DNA from: Alteromonadaceae bacterium | Lineage (GTDB): Bacteria > Pseudomonadota > Gammaproteobacteria > Enterobacterales > Alteromonadaceae | Assembly: GCA_013373625.1 (NCBI GenBank) | Contig: JABXHM010000014.1 | Location: 62,001 to 126,000 of the forward strand | Length of the DNA stretch: 64,000 nt | Reading direction: 5' to 3' | Shown: positions 54,266-63,133 of the stretch, in pieces | Layout of the letters: the number at the start of each line of letters is the position of its first letter | Position numbering within the stretch: position 1 is the stretch's first letter | The notes under the pieces: model-generated | The model's database searches: none | Seen by the model: only the letters and a program-made list of their open reading frames with translations | What the model was told of the DNA's origin: nothing | Made by a program: the position numbers and the translations under genes

Positions 54266-57200
54266 CTAGAAGTTACCGCGTAGTACCAATGCAACACGGC
54301 GGTCTGCTTTAAACCACGAACGTCCGGCTTCCACTCCTTCGTTGTTCAACAACATGATGGTTTCAGATTGTGCCTGAGTCAGGTTTGTGCCCTGCAATCC
54401 AACGGTGATGTTGTCAGTCCAGTTGTAGAAAATCGACGCATCAACCTGCCCGATATCATCATAAAACAATGGTGCTTTAGAGATAACATCACGGGTTGTC
54501 AGCAGGTAACGTGAACGCCAGTTATAAGCAATACGTGCACTCCAGCCATCGAGTTCATACATGGCAATCAGGTTGGCAGTATGCTTGGATTGGCCCTGCA
54601 GTGGCACGTTTTCGAGGTTAACACGGATACCTGGATCCTCAGCCTCTTCGCCTACCCAGCTTTCATCTTCAACATCAATTTCGTTGTTCGGCACACCCGC
54701 AGCATCAATGTAGGTGTAAGTCGCCTGAATACCTAAGCCATTAAACGGATACGGCAGTGTATCGTAGAACTGTTGATACATTAATTCCACGCCATCCATT
54801 GTCGCATCACCGCCATTAGTGGTAGAGCTGAACAGTGCATTCTGCGTTTGCCCTGTCGTTGGATTAGTATAGGTTTGTACCGCTGCACCCGGAATAAAGA
54901 AGTTCTCCAGGTCTTTATGGAAGTACGTCATACTTAACTGACCAACATCCGCAAAGTACCACTCTAACGCGATGTCATACTGGGTGGATTCCATGGGTTT
55001 CAGATAGGGGTTACCACCTGAGCCAGTCCAGCCTGGAACAAACGCATTTTGAATCAGGTTAGAACCTGGTTCTGGCTCCACATCTGGGTCCGGGTTGACA
55101 GGACGAACAAGCTGAACCTGCTCGTTATTGAGTTCAACGCGGCTACGGACGTCGCCAATATCAGGCAAGGCGACTGCTTTTGAAAACGCGAAGCGGGCAA
55201 TCAGGTCATCCATTACCTCAACTTTTAAGTTAAAGCTCGGCAGGAACATATTAAAGTCAGTTTCGTCTGCAATTGGCTCTTCCGCATCATTACCAAAAGC
55301 CCGACTTTCGCTGGAGAGGTAGTTTAGACCATCGCTGATCCACTGATTGTTCTCGTCTTCGAGTGCCGCTGCGATATCCGCGTAGTTACCCGCAGCAATC
55401 TGATCGTTAATCCAACCACGAACAATGGTATCATTTAACGGCTGGCCCCGCAGCTCTTCAGGTGGAAAGAAATCCGGCACCAAATCAGGGAAGTTAATCG
55501 AACCAGTTGCTTCACGGTTAAGTTCAACATAACGTAAACCAACGTTACCACTCCAACGCAAGTCACCGGTACCTTCAAAGTTTAACCGCACATATACTGC
55601 TTTGTTGGTTTCAGTGGTGACATTGATTTCACCTGGTGTAAACAGGCCATATTTATCATCTACTATAGAATTACCGTTTTCATCCACACGATCTTTATAA
55701 CGTAACCAATCGCCTCCGGCTGACATGTATGGCATAGCGCCACCCATAATCTCACGTACGTAGGCTTCGGTGGCATGATAGGTTTTGTTACCCGGAACAT
55801 TGACAACGCCACCACCGTGGAAATCAGACCAATCAACCAGTTCAAAGTTATCCTGCTCGGATTCCGGCAGGGTATCTAACCAACCCGCAGGCGCAGCGCC
55901 TGAGAATTCTGGCGCTAAAGATCCCCAGTTCCAACCTGTACTGCGAACCGTTTGCTCACGCTTGGCATAACGCACACCACTTTGGATAGAGGTGAAAATA
56001 CCGTCTGATTCGAGGTGGTACGTACCGTCTAAGCGTGCGGCAATTGAGTCACCTTCAGAACGCTCATAGTGTTCCATGGCGCTGCGCAACCAATATGACG
56101 TTGGATCCTGGAAGAAGTTAGCATCGCCCGCCGGATCGCCTGTAAAACCTGGATAGTTGCCGTCAGCATACACTTCAGGGTTCTCGTCACGATAGCCGAA
56201 CCACGGCTCAATTAAGGTCATGGTCGGTGTTTCACCAGTCACGTCATAACGCTGTCCAGCAAACGCGGCGGTATGAACAGTCATATCGTTATCTTCGGTT
56301 TCGGCCTTGATATATTGTACATCTGCGGTTAATTCTAGACTTTCTGTTGCCATCCATTCTAGGTTAAAAGACAAATCTTCAACCAGTGTCTCAGTTTGCT
56401 TTACCCGTGAATCAAACTGGTAAGGGTAACCAAATTGTGGACGACCGCCAGCTTCCCATGAACGTACGACGCGATCAGCGTTACCATCAGCGGCACGCCA
56501 GCCATCTACGCCCTGCGTAATGGTACCTGACTCGAATAGGCCTTCATCGTTGAACTCAAACTCGGTGCCTTCCAGTGGACGAGTGCGACGCTCATCCAGG
56601 TTGTAATAACCACCCTGATATTTGATGGCCTGTTCGTGCCATGACAGACTGGCATCAGAGCGAATGTATTGCATAGTAGCTAATATCGTTTCGTCTTCGT
56701 TTTCCCACTGCAGGGCACTGGCAAAACCTTCACGCGAACGATCATCAAACTTGTTCAGCGCGTTTGATGCGTTTGGCATCCACACTGTACCGTCGCCGTC
56801 TTCGCCAACAAAACGCTCGGCACCGGCTAAGTCCCGGGCGTAAATTTGTACGTAAGCATCAGACTGAACACCGTGTGAGCGCCCGTACAGCTGTGAATTA
56901 GCATAGTTTACTAAAAAGCCGATTTCACCATTGCCATCAAGTTCCCAACGGTCACTGTATAATCCAGAAAATGTAGGGCTGCCTTTTTCAGCCAGATCAC
57001 CGTAGGAATAATCCCCGCTGATAGCCAGTACACGATCTTCTGAATCGAACGGCTTACGGGTACGCAGGCTAATAGTACCGCCAATACCGCCTTCAATCAT
57101 ATCGGCTGTCTGGTTCTTGTAGATGTCCACGCCACCCATTAGCTCGGGTGATACGTCCTGGAATGACAAACCACGACCGCTGTTCGCGGTGAATGAGTCA

Positions 57201-57619
57201 CGACCATTAAATTCACTACGTGTTTGGGTTAAACCACGAATAATTGCGCCGCTACCCTCTACACTAAAGTGATCAGGGTCATCAGGTCCGGCAAAACGTT
57301 CAATTGAAACACCAGGCAGACGTTGAATTGCTTCAAGTACGCTTCGATCTGGCAGCGAGCCAATATCTTCTGCAGTAATCGAATCTACCACGGTGTCTGA
57401 AAAACGCTTGAGGTTCTGTGCATTAAGTAAGTTGCCGCGTACGCCCCTTACCTCAATTTGCTCAACCACCTCTTCGTCTTCATCGACTTCCGTAGTGTCT
57501 TGTGCCGGGTTCTCTTGCGCCATGGCGCCATGCATAGCTGACATAATTGTCAGTGCTACGATTGATTTGTTAAATGTGTGCGAGTATCGGTTTTTTTTAT
57601 GTGCCCGAATTTTAGCCAT
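54266..57619 (-). CDS. TonB-dependent receptor (large, Caulobacter-type), putative xylo-oligosaccharide receptor
   Basis: A 1117-residue outer-membrane barrel. Signal peptide ends near AMAQE; an acidic stretch with a TonB-box-like VEQIEVRG precedes the plug (ITAEDIGSLPDRSVLEAIQRLPGVSIERF, ~82-110), and the barrel closes on LVLRGNF. Size and the 'PLYDD...NISVF'-like C-terminal strands (LFYDDIGQVDASIFYNW, VGLQGTNLTQAQ) fit the carbohydrate-linked group often paired with halogenases. The xylan neighbourhood suggests xylo-oligosaccharide uptake. CGGAGAAG precedes the ATG. Confidence 0.9.
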   Translation of the reverse strand: MAKIRAHKKNRYSHTFNKSIVALTIMSAMHGAMAQENPAQDTTEVDEDEEVVEQIEVRGVRGNLLNAQNLKRFSDTVVDSITAEDIGSLPDRSVLEAIQRLPGVSIERFAGPDDPDHFSVEGSGAIIRGLTQTRSEFNGRDSFTANSGRGLSFQDVSPELMGGVDIYKNQTADMIEGGIGGTISLRTRKPFDSEDRVLAISGDYSYGDLAEKGSPTFSGLYSDRWELDGNGEIGFLVNYANSQLYGRSHGVQSDAYVQIYARDLAGAERFVGEDGDGTVWMPNASNALNKFDDRSREGFASALQWENEDETILATMQYIRSDASLSWHEQAIKYQGGYYNLDERRTRPLEGTEFEFNDEGLFESGTITQGVDGWRAADGNADRVVRSWEAGGRPQFGYPYQFDSRVKQTETLVEDLSFNLEWMATESLELTADVQYIKAETEDNDMTVHTAAFAGQRYDVTGETPTMTLIEPWFGYRDENPEVYADGNYPGFTGDPAGDANFFQDPTSYWLRSAMEHYERSEGDSIAARLDGTYHLESDGIFTSIQSGVRYAKREQTVRSTGWNWGSLAPEFSGAAPAGWLDTLPESEQDNFELVDWSDFHGGGVVNVPGNKTYHATEAYVREIMGGAMPYMSAGGDWLRYKDRVDENGNSIVDDKYGLFTPGEINVTTETNKAVYVRLNFEGTGDLRWSGNVGLRYVELNREATGSINFPDLVPDFFPPEELRGQPLNDTIVRGWINDQIAAGNYADIAAALEDENNQWISDGLNYLSSESRAFGNDAEEPIADETDFNMFLPSFNLKVEVMDDLIARFAFSKAVALPDIGDVRSRVELNNEQVQLVRPVNPDPDVEPEPGSNLIQNAFVPGWTGSGGNPYLKPMESTQYDIALEWYFADVGQLSMTYFHKDLENFFIPGAAVQTYTNPTTGQTQNALFSSTTNGGDATMDGVELMYQQFYDTLPYPFNGLGIQATYTYIDAAGVPNNEIDVEDESWVGEEAEDPGIRVNLENVPLQGQSKHTANLIAMYELDGWSARIAYNWRSRYLLTTRDVISKAPLFYDDIGQVDASIFYNWTDNITVGLQGTNLTQAQSETIMLLNNEGVEAGRSWFKADRRVALVLRGNF

Positions 57620-57790
57620 TTTTACTTCTCCGCTGAGATAGAATGGAATTCTTATAGTATATTTTTTGAGTCAAACAACCACCAAACGACAGTTCAAATA
57701 TAAGCCAGTTATGGTTTGAGCATAGTGAGTTAGGACGGTTGAAGTATCAATACTATGTTAAAATATCACAAAGTAAAAACCATATATCGC

Positions 57791-57801
57791 AACACGGTGT
57801 T
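57791..57801. promoter_or_regulatory. Candidate operator AACACGGTGTT upstream of the TonB receptor
   Basis: Same palindromic core, AACAC-n-GTGTT, as the site in front of the GH3 gene; both share TTAACAC-n-GTGTT on one strand. It is centred 177 bases before the receptor start. Confidence 0.5.
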
Positions 57802-57890
57802 AACAAATAATGTAATAAATATCGCAATTGATTGTTTTAAATGGATTAAATCGCTAAAAATTTATATGTTTGTATTACAAATAAGGGAGT

Positions 57891-57923
57891 GCGAGAAACA
57901 TAGATTTAACATCTGTTTCTCGC
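57891..57923 (-). terminator. Hairpin after the GH9 gene
   Basis: GCGAGAAACA/TGTTTCTCGC, a 10-bp perfect stem with a 13-base loop, 13 bases past the GH9 stop. It lacks a T-run, so it may protect the 3' end rather than terminate. Confidence 0.5.
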
Positions 57924-57935
57924 CAGGTACTGACT

Positions 57936-59672
57936 TCAACGGTTGAAGTTCAGCGATGCGGCAACGGAATACACAAGCGGCGCATTCCAGTTTATGGTTA
58001 CCTCGTTGGTTGAATAGCTGCACCAGTCGTCCAAATACGATGTGGCAGGTAATGAAGACGAATAGGTGCAATTGTCCTGCTGACCATTTTGTGGTCCGCC
58101 CGCCAGAAAGCCTGGGACTGGCTCAGCAATATCATCGGCGTGTGATTGACGATGATGAATAAACATGGGGGTTTGTTCTCCATGCCCCGTTACGAAGCTG
58201 TAGCCGGTCGGATTTTTGCCTGATACATAGTCGATCAGTGCTGTCATTGCCTCAAGGTATGCCTTGTCTTTACTGAGTTCAAAGGCCTTCGCCAGCATCA
58301 TGGCATGGTTCATTGCTACGCCGTTACTACCCCACACAAAGTCATGGCGGGTCATTGCAACTCTGAAAGGAGAGGACTGCGACTGTTCAGCCAGTTTTGT
58401 GGCGTAATCTAAAAAACGCGCTTTGAGTGCGGCGTAACGCTGGTTACTCAGGTCTGATTGCCCCTCAGACGACAATAAAGATAAATAAGCCAGGCCCATG
58501 CTATTTGACCAACCGGGCGTTGACACAGGCCCCAGGTTATTGTCCATCGTTGTCAGATAATCCTGATTACCGGTTGTCAGGTACAGTTCCGCTGCTGCCC
58601 AGGCAAATTCATCGTTGAATTCATTGTCGCCGTATTCTCCGGTGGCAACGTTTTCCGGGTTTACAAAAGGTATATGCGGATGGGTAATTGCCCACTGCCA
58701 TGCTTCTTCTGCGGCAGAAAGGTAGGTGCCAGCCATATCAGGATATACGCGGGCAGCAGTAGCCATCACGCCTGCAAAATTAAGCGTTGCGGCCGTGCCT
58801 TTGTCTACGACATAACGCTGTTCATTGGCGGCGGCTGGCATTACATCAGGGGCGAAGTTAAGAGTGGTAAGTTTGTGAAACACGCCACCATCTGTATCTT
58901 GCATGGTGAGCATCCAGTCTAAATTCCAACTTACTTCATCAAGTAAATCAGGCCTTGAATTACTTGATTCCGGAATATTCCATGTACGCTCGCCGTAAAA
59001 TGCGGGGAAATCCAGATACGCCCGCATCAGGGTGTAAGTTGAAATGCCTGAATTGACGATATACTTATTATAATCGCCAGCGTCATACCAACCCTTCGGA
59101 CTGGACAAAATTTGGTTAGGGTCATTTAAGTTGAGTACATAGGTATCAGGGTGACCCGCCTCGCGTTGCCACTTGCCGGCAAAAGCCGGGTCCAGGGCCA
59201 GACTGGCGCGATTATAGTAAAAGGCTTTAATGCTGGCATCATGCATTGCCTCAACACGTTCCAGTGATACATTAAAAGCGGTATAGTCGTCAGAATCTGT
59301 CAGCTCAAGGCGATATTGACCTGCTGCTGTAATACTGCTGACGTCGGCAACAGACACGGTCTCATCTGCCAGTGACCAGTATGCGGGTAGCGAGGTTACA
59401 CTGGTAAATACTGTTTCTGCGGTATTCATATTGCGTACCTTATATTCGACCGGTGTATCTGTGCGCACGACAATAAGTTTTTGTTGTGCAGGCAAATAAC
59501 CCACCTGGTTTTTATAGAACGCAATGTTGTTGGCTTCAATCTGTCCTTCTGAAACAGGTGTTCCACTGGGTGCCGAGCCTCCATTACTACCGTCACCACA
59601 CGCAGTGAGCCCCAGTGTCAGTGCTAGACCCACAACCAGTTTTCGATATGAAGTACTAATATTTTTATTCAT
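57936..59672 (-). CDS. Glycoside hydrolase family 9 enzyme, lipoprotein
   Basis: A 578-residue lipoprotein (lipobox LTAC, Cys25). An Ig-like CelD_N domain (about 50-135; NQVGYLPAQQKLIVV) precedes the (alpha/alpha)6 GH9 barrel. Catalytic Asp197/Asp200 lie in GWYDAGDYNKY and the proton donor Glu557 in STNEVTINWN; the C-terminal VTGHGEQTPMFIHHRQS histidine block is also typical. GH9 enzymes are usually endo- or exo-beta-1,4-glucanases; in this xylan setting the true substrate may differ. It follows the acetylesterase gene by 23 bases. Confidence 0.9.
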   Translation of the reverse strand: MNKNISTSYRKLVVGLALTLGLTACGDGSNGGSAPSGTPVSEGQIEANNIAFYKNQVGYLPAQQKLIVVRTDTPVEYKVRNMNTAETVFTSVTSLPAYWSLADETVSVADVSSITAAGQYRLELTDSDDYTAFNVSLERVEAMHDASIKAFYYNRASLALDPAFAGKWQREAGHPDTYVLNLNDPNQILSSPKGWYDAGDYNKYIVNSGISTYTLMRAYLDFPAFYGERTWNIPESSNSRPDLLDEVSWNLDWMLTMQDTDGGVFHKLTTLNFAPDVMPAAANEQRYVVDKGTAATLNFAGVMATAARVYPDMAGTYLSAAEEAWQWAITHPHIPFVNPENVATGEYGDNEFNDEFAWAAAELYLTTGNQDYLTTMDNNLGPVSTPGWSNSMGLAYLSLLSSEGQSDLSNQRYAALKARFLDYATKLAEQSQSSPFRVAMTRHDFVWGSNGVAMNHAMMLAKAFELSKDKAYLEAMTALIDYVSGKNPTGYSFVTGHGEQTPMFIHHRQSHADDIAEPVPGFLAGGPQNGQQDNCTYSSSLPATSYLDDWCSYSTNEVTINWNAPLVYSVAASLNFNR

Positions 59673-59695
59673 ACTAATTCAGCCTGTTATAACGG

Positions 59696-61618
59696 TTAAT
59701 CTGATGTGTTAGCAGTATCAATACTGAGCGTGAACGGAATCGCAGGCAAAGCTGCGTGGTTGTAAAGTCCTGGCTCTGGATTGTCCGCCCAGCCGTAGCG
59801 TACTGTAACGGGTGCCTTAACCTTATCGCTGTATAGTGTTACAGAATCTTTATTAACAATAGGTCTTGCCCAATAAAACTGCCCGTCTTTGCCCGCCAAG
59901 GCGAAACTGTGTTCTAGCGACGAGGCGGCTCTGAGCCCATCCCCCGTGTTGTTAAAATACACTGTGGTTTTACCCTCTTCAAAATGTGCTTTGGTGGCAG
60001 CAGGGCCTTGATAGTTTACATCTTGCTTGTAGGCGATATTGCGCGCGGCAAGGGCTATACGTTTTGCGACTGCGGATTTATTCACCGGATGAATATCGTT
60101 CCATTCACCCAGGTCAATGGTCACAATTGAAGCCGTGTTTGGCAGTTCGCTCACTTGCTGTTGCTGATCTCGGAGCACGGCCCAGTTGCTGTCTACGGGG
60201 GTAGGTTGTTGCGCCATGAAATTGGTTAACTGGATCACAATAAAAGGCATATCAGGCTGTTTCCAGCGCATGCGCCAGTGCTCAATCATGGCTGATAATT
60301 TTGCTGCATAGTCGTTCGGAGAACTACTGTTTGACTCTCCCTGATACCATAGAGCACCGGTTACAGGAAAATCAGTTGCAGGCGCAATCATGGCGTTGAA
60401 CAAGCCCATCGGCTTCCAGCGAATAAAGGTAGAGCCAGCCACGGGAGACACTTCCGCGGCAACTTTGTAGCGCCATTCACCAACCAGACTATGGCGGGCA
60501 TTGTCAGTCCCTATGAAATAAGATTTATCTTTAACGAAACCTGTTTGCATTTTGTTGGCGGTGATCCGTACCGCGATAACATTCTCCCCCGGTTGCAGTA
60601 ATTCCGGCGCTACCTGGTATCGCCGCGGCGGATACTGATAGCCGGTGCTGCCAACCTTTTGCCCATTTATATAGGCTTCATCAGCGTCTACGATACGCCC
60701 CAAGCGTAAAATTAATGGCTCAGTCGGCACTTGATCAAGATGGATGGTTTTTCGCAGCCACCATACGCCGGTAAATCCATCAGCCTTTGCCGGTAAATTA
60801 CTCGGCATCATTATGGTTTGCCAGTTGCTATCGTTAAAGTCAGATGCATACCACTTTTCGGTCAGGCCTTTATCTTTTTGATGCAGTTCGCTGTACCATT
60901 TATCGGCCCGTTGTTTGTCTGTCTTTCGCGTACTGGCATCTACTGCTGGATCAGCAAAATGCTCCCCTTCAGCAATTTTATCCGGGTACGGCGCCAGAAT
61001 GTCTTTGTGCATCCAGGCTTCTATGGGCGAGCCGCCTAAAGACGCATTCACAATGCCAATAGGCACGTTTTGGTCAAGGTAAAGTTCGCGGGCAAAGTAG
61101 TAGGCGACCGCGGAGAGTTGTCGAATATTTTGCTGGGTTGCGCCGCGCCAGTGACCATTTTCATAATCTTTGTTTTCACTATCGAAACGGTATGTATCAG
61201 GCACCGTAAATTCGCGTATCAAAGGGTAATTCGCTTCGGCCACATCGAGAGGGTAAGCCTCCTCAACACGGGCCATTGTCAGCTCCATATTTGATTGTCC
61301 GGAAGTAAACCAGACATCACCAAAATAGAGATTGGTAACCGTCAGGGTGTCATCGGCTTTGATGGTGAGTTGATGCGGCCCGCCAGCTTGCTGTGCTGGT
61401 AATTCAAAATGCCACTGTCCATTTTGCAAACTCGCCTCACCCAGGTGCTGTTTATCCAGGTAAATTTGAACGGGTGTTTCAGCATCTGTGCTACCCTGCA
61501 GTGGAATAGGTGTGTTGCGCTGTAATATGGCATTATCAGAAATTAACCGGTGTAACGTAGTAGTTGCCCCGACAGAGAGCGAAAACAGGCAGGTACAAAG
61601 CAAAATTAACCGAATCAA
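59696..61618 (-). CDS. Acetylesterase of the sialate O-acetylesterase/CE20-like type
   Basis: A 640-residue exported SGNH hydrolase (signal peptide ends near VGATT). The nucleophile is Ser107 in WFTSGQSNMEL; ALWYQGESN and DIHPVNKSAVAKR carry the other SGNH blocks. Between the halves, about residues 250-350 form an inserted jelly-roll (GVWWLRKTIHL, GRIVDADEAYINGQKVG), as in CE20 xylan acetylesterases. It likely deacetylates xylan or its oligomers. TTG start with a strong GGAGGAG ribosome site lying just after the xylA terminator. Confidence 0.88.
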   Translation of the reverse strand: MIRLILLCTCLFSLSVGATTTLHRLISDNAILQRNTPIPLQGSTDAETPVQIYLDKQHLGEASLQNGQWHFELPAQQAGGPHQLTIKADDTLTVTNLYFGDVWFTSGQSNMELTMARVEEAYPLDVAEANYPLIREFTVPDTYRFDSENKDYENGHWRGATQQNIRQLSAVAYYFARELYLDQNVPIGIVNASLGGSPIEAWMHKDILAPYPDKIAEGEHFADPAVDASTRKTDKQRADKWYSELHQKDKGLTEKWYASDFNDSNWQTIMMPSNLPAKADGFTGVWWLRKTIHLDQVPTEPLILRLGRIVDADEAYINGQKVGSTGYQYPPRRYQVAPELLQPGENVIAVRITANKMQTGFVKDKSYFIGTDNARHSLVGEWRYKVAAEVSPVAGSTFIRWKPMGLFNAMIAPATDFPVTGALWYQGESNSSSPNDYAAKLSAMIEHWRMRWKQPDMPFIVIQLTNFMAQQPTPVDSNWAVLRDQQQQVSELPNTASIVTIDLGEWNDIHPVNKSAVAKRIALAARNIAYKQDVNYQGPAATKAHFEEGKTTVYFNNTGDGLRAASSLEHSFALAGKDGQFYWARPIVNKDSVTLYSDKVKAPVTVRYGWADNPEPGLYNHAALPAIPFTLSIDTANTSD

Positions 61619-61639
61619 CGTTTTTCTCCTCCAGAAACA

Positions 61640-61672
61640 AAAAAAGTGCAGAGAATGTCTGCACTTTTTTTA
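61640..61672 (-). terminator. Intrinsic terminator between xylA and the acetylesterase gene
   Basis: AGTGCAGA-hairpin-TCTGCACT within matching A and T runs (AAAAAAAGTGCAGA ... TCTGCACTTTTTTT). It lies just after xylA and ends about 20 bases before the next gene. Confidence 0.88.
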
Positions 61673-61686
61673 AAATCAAAAATCAA

Positions 61687-63006
61687 TTAACGAAAAATGA
61701 CTTGATTGACTTGGTTTTCTAACAACTCCTGGCTACCAGAAGTTTGTTTAGGGTCAAGTTGCTGTTCGGTAGCAAGATTTGCCAGAGACTCCAGCGAGTA
61801 ACCGCCACTCAGAATCTTTTCACCTAATGCTTTGTCCCAACCTGCATAACGCTTAGCCTTAGCGTCTGCGATAAAGTCATTTTCAATCATTGCAGCTGCT
61901 TTTTTCAGACCTAATGCACAGGTATCCATGCCACCAATGTGGCCGTGGAACAAGTCAACTGCATCGATGCTTTGACGACGTAATTTGGTATCAAAATTGA
62001 AGCCGCCAGAGGTATAGCCGCCATTTTTAAGAATTTCGTAACAAATCAGCGTCATTTCTTCTACGCTATTAGGGAACTGGTCGGTGTCCCAGCCCAGCTG
62101 CGCATCACCGCGGTTAGCATCAATTGAACCAAACACATCTAATGCAAATGCCGTGGCGATTTCGTGGTGGAAAGAATGACCAGACAGAGTCGCGTGATTT
62201 GCTTCAATGTTTACAGCAAATTCTTTCTCAAGACCGTATTCCTTCAGGAATCCGTATACGGTAGCGGTATCGTAATCGTACTGGTGTTTGGTTGGTTCTT
62301 GTGGTTTTGGCTCAATTAACAGCAGGCCATCAAAACCAATTTTGTATTTGTGCTCAACAACCATGTTCATGAAACGGCCAAGCTGCGCACGCTCGCGCTT
62401 CAGATCGGTATTCAGCAGGGTTTCATAACCTTCACGACCGCCCCACAGTACATAGTTCGCACCGCCGAGCTTTTTAGTGGCATTCATTGCGTGGAATACC
62501 TGGGTTGCCGCGCGGGCAAAAATTTCTGGATCCGGGTTAGTCGACGCGCCAGACATGTAGCGCGGGTGACTAAATACATTAGCCGTACCCCATAGCAGTT
62601 TCATGCCGGTTTCTTCTTGCTTGGCAGCAAGAATATCAGTCATTTCGCTGAAGTTGCGAATGTAATCATTAATGGTGTCGCCTTCCGGAGATACGTCGAT
62701 ATCGTGGAAGCAGTAAAATGGTGCACCCAGTTTGCTGAAAAACTCAAAGGCAACATCTGCTTTTTGCTTAGCGCGTTCCATTGCATCGCCAGGCTTTAGC
62801 CAAGGGCGATTGTAGGTGCCGCCACCGAATACATCAGCGCCGTCCCAGCAGAAGTTGTGCCAATAACATGAAGCAAAGCGCAGGTGCTCTTCCATGGTTT
62901 TGCCTAACACCACTTCTTTGGGGTTATAATGTTTAAATGCTAGTGGGTTAGTCGACTCAGCACCTTCATATTGAATTGGGCTGATGTCCTGAAAATAGTC
63001 CGCCAT
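61687..63006 (-). CDS. xylA: Xylose isomerase
   Basis: A 439-residue enzyme (E. coli XylA 440) converting D-xylose to D-xylulose in the cytoplasm. The N-terminus has [14 protein letters not shown], the active-site His in [12 protein letters not shown], metal ligands in [19 protein letters not shown] and [17 protein letters not shown], and [11 protein letters not shown]. The ATG follows AGGAGTTAACT; a small GGGCC/GGCCC hairpin sits just upstream of that ribosome site. It is downstream of xylB. Confidence 0.97.
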   Translation of the reverse strand: MADYFQDISPIQYEGAESTNPLAFKHYNPKEVVLGKTMEEHLRFASCYWHNFCWDGADVFGGGTYNRPWLKPGDAMERAKQKADVAFEFFSKLGAPFYCFHDIDVSPEGDTINDYIRNFSEMTDILAAKQEETGMKLLWGTANVFSHPRYMSGASTNPDPEIFARAATQVFHAMNATKKLGGANYVLWGGREGYETLLNTDLKRERAQLGRFMNMVVEHKYKIGFDGLLLIEPKPQEPTKHQYDYDTATVYGFLKEYGLEKEFAVNIEANHATLSGHSFHHEIATAFALDVFGSIDANRGDAQLGWDTDQFPNSVEEMTLICYEILKNGGYTSGGFNFDTKLRRQSIDAVDLFHGHIGGMDTCALGLKKAAAMIENDFIADAKAKRYAGWDKALGEKILSGGYSLESLANLATEQQLDPKQTSGSQELLENQVNQVIFR

Positions 63007-63133
63007 AGTTAACTCCTGATTGGGCCAGGTGGCCCGTTATTTTGATGTTGCTAATACTGTGCAATCATTGCCATTTCGACAATTATGTAAATTTCATCGA
63101 GTCTTGTGTTTTTTATTAAATTTTAATTATATG

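Larger units (their letters stand above)
57620..57935. other. AT-rich leader of the receptor gene
   Basis: A 316-base intergenic region between the GH9 and receptor genes. It holds the candidate operator at 57791-57801 and, at its GH9 end, the 10-bp hairpin at 57891-57923. No ORF of merit is present. Confidence 0.6.

Noticed and set aside
62350..62595. Plus-strand ORF opposite xylA
   Set aside because: Antisense to xylose isomerase with no ribosome site or protein-like features.
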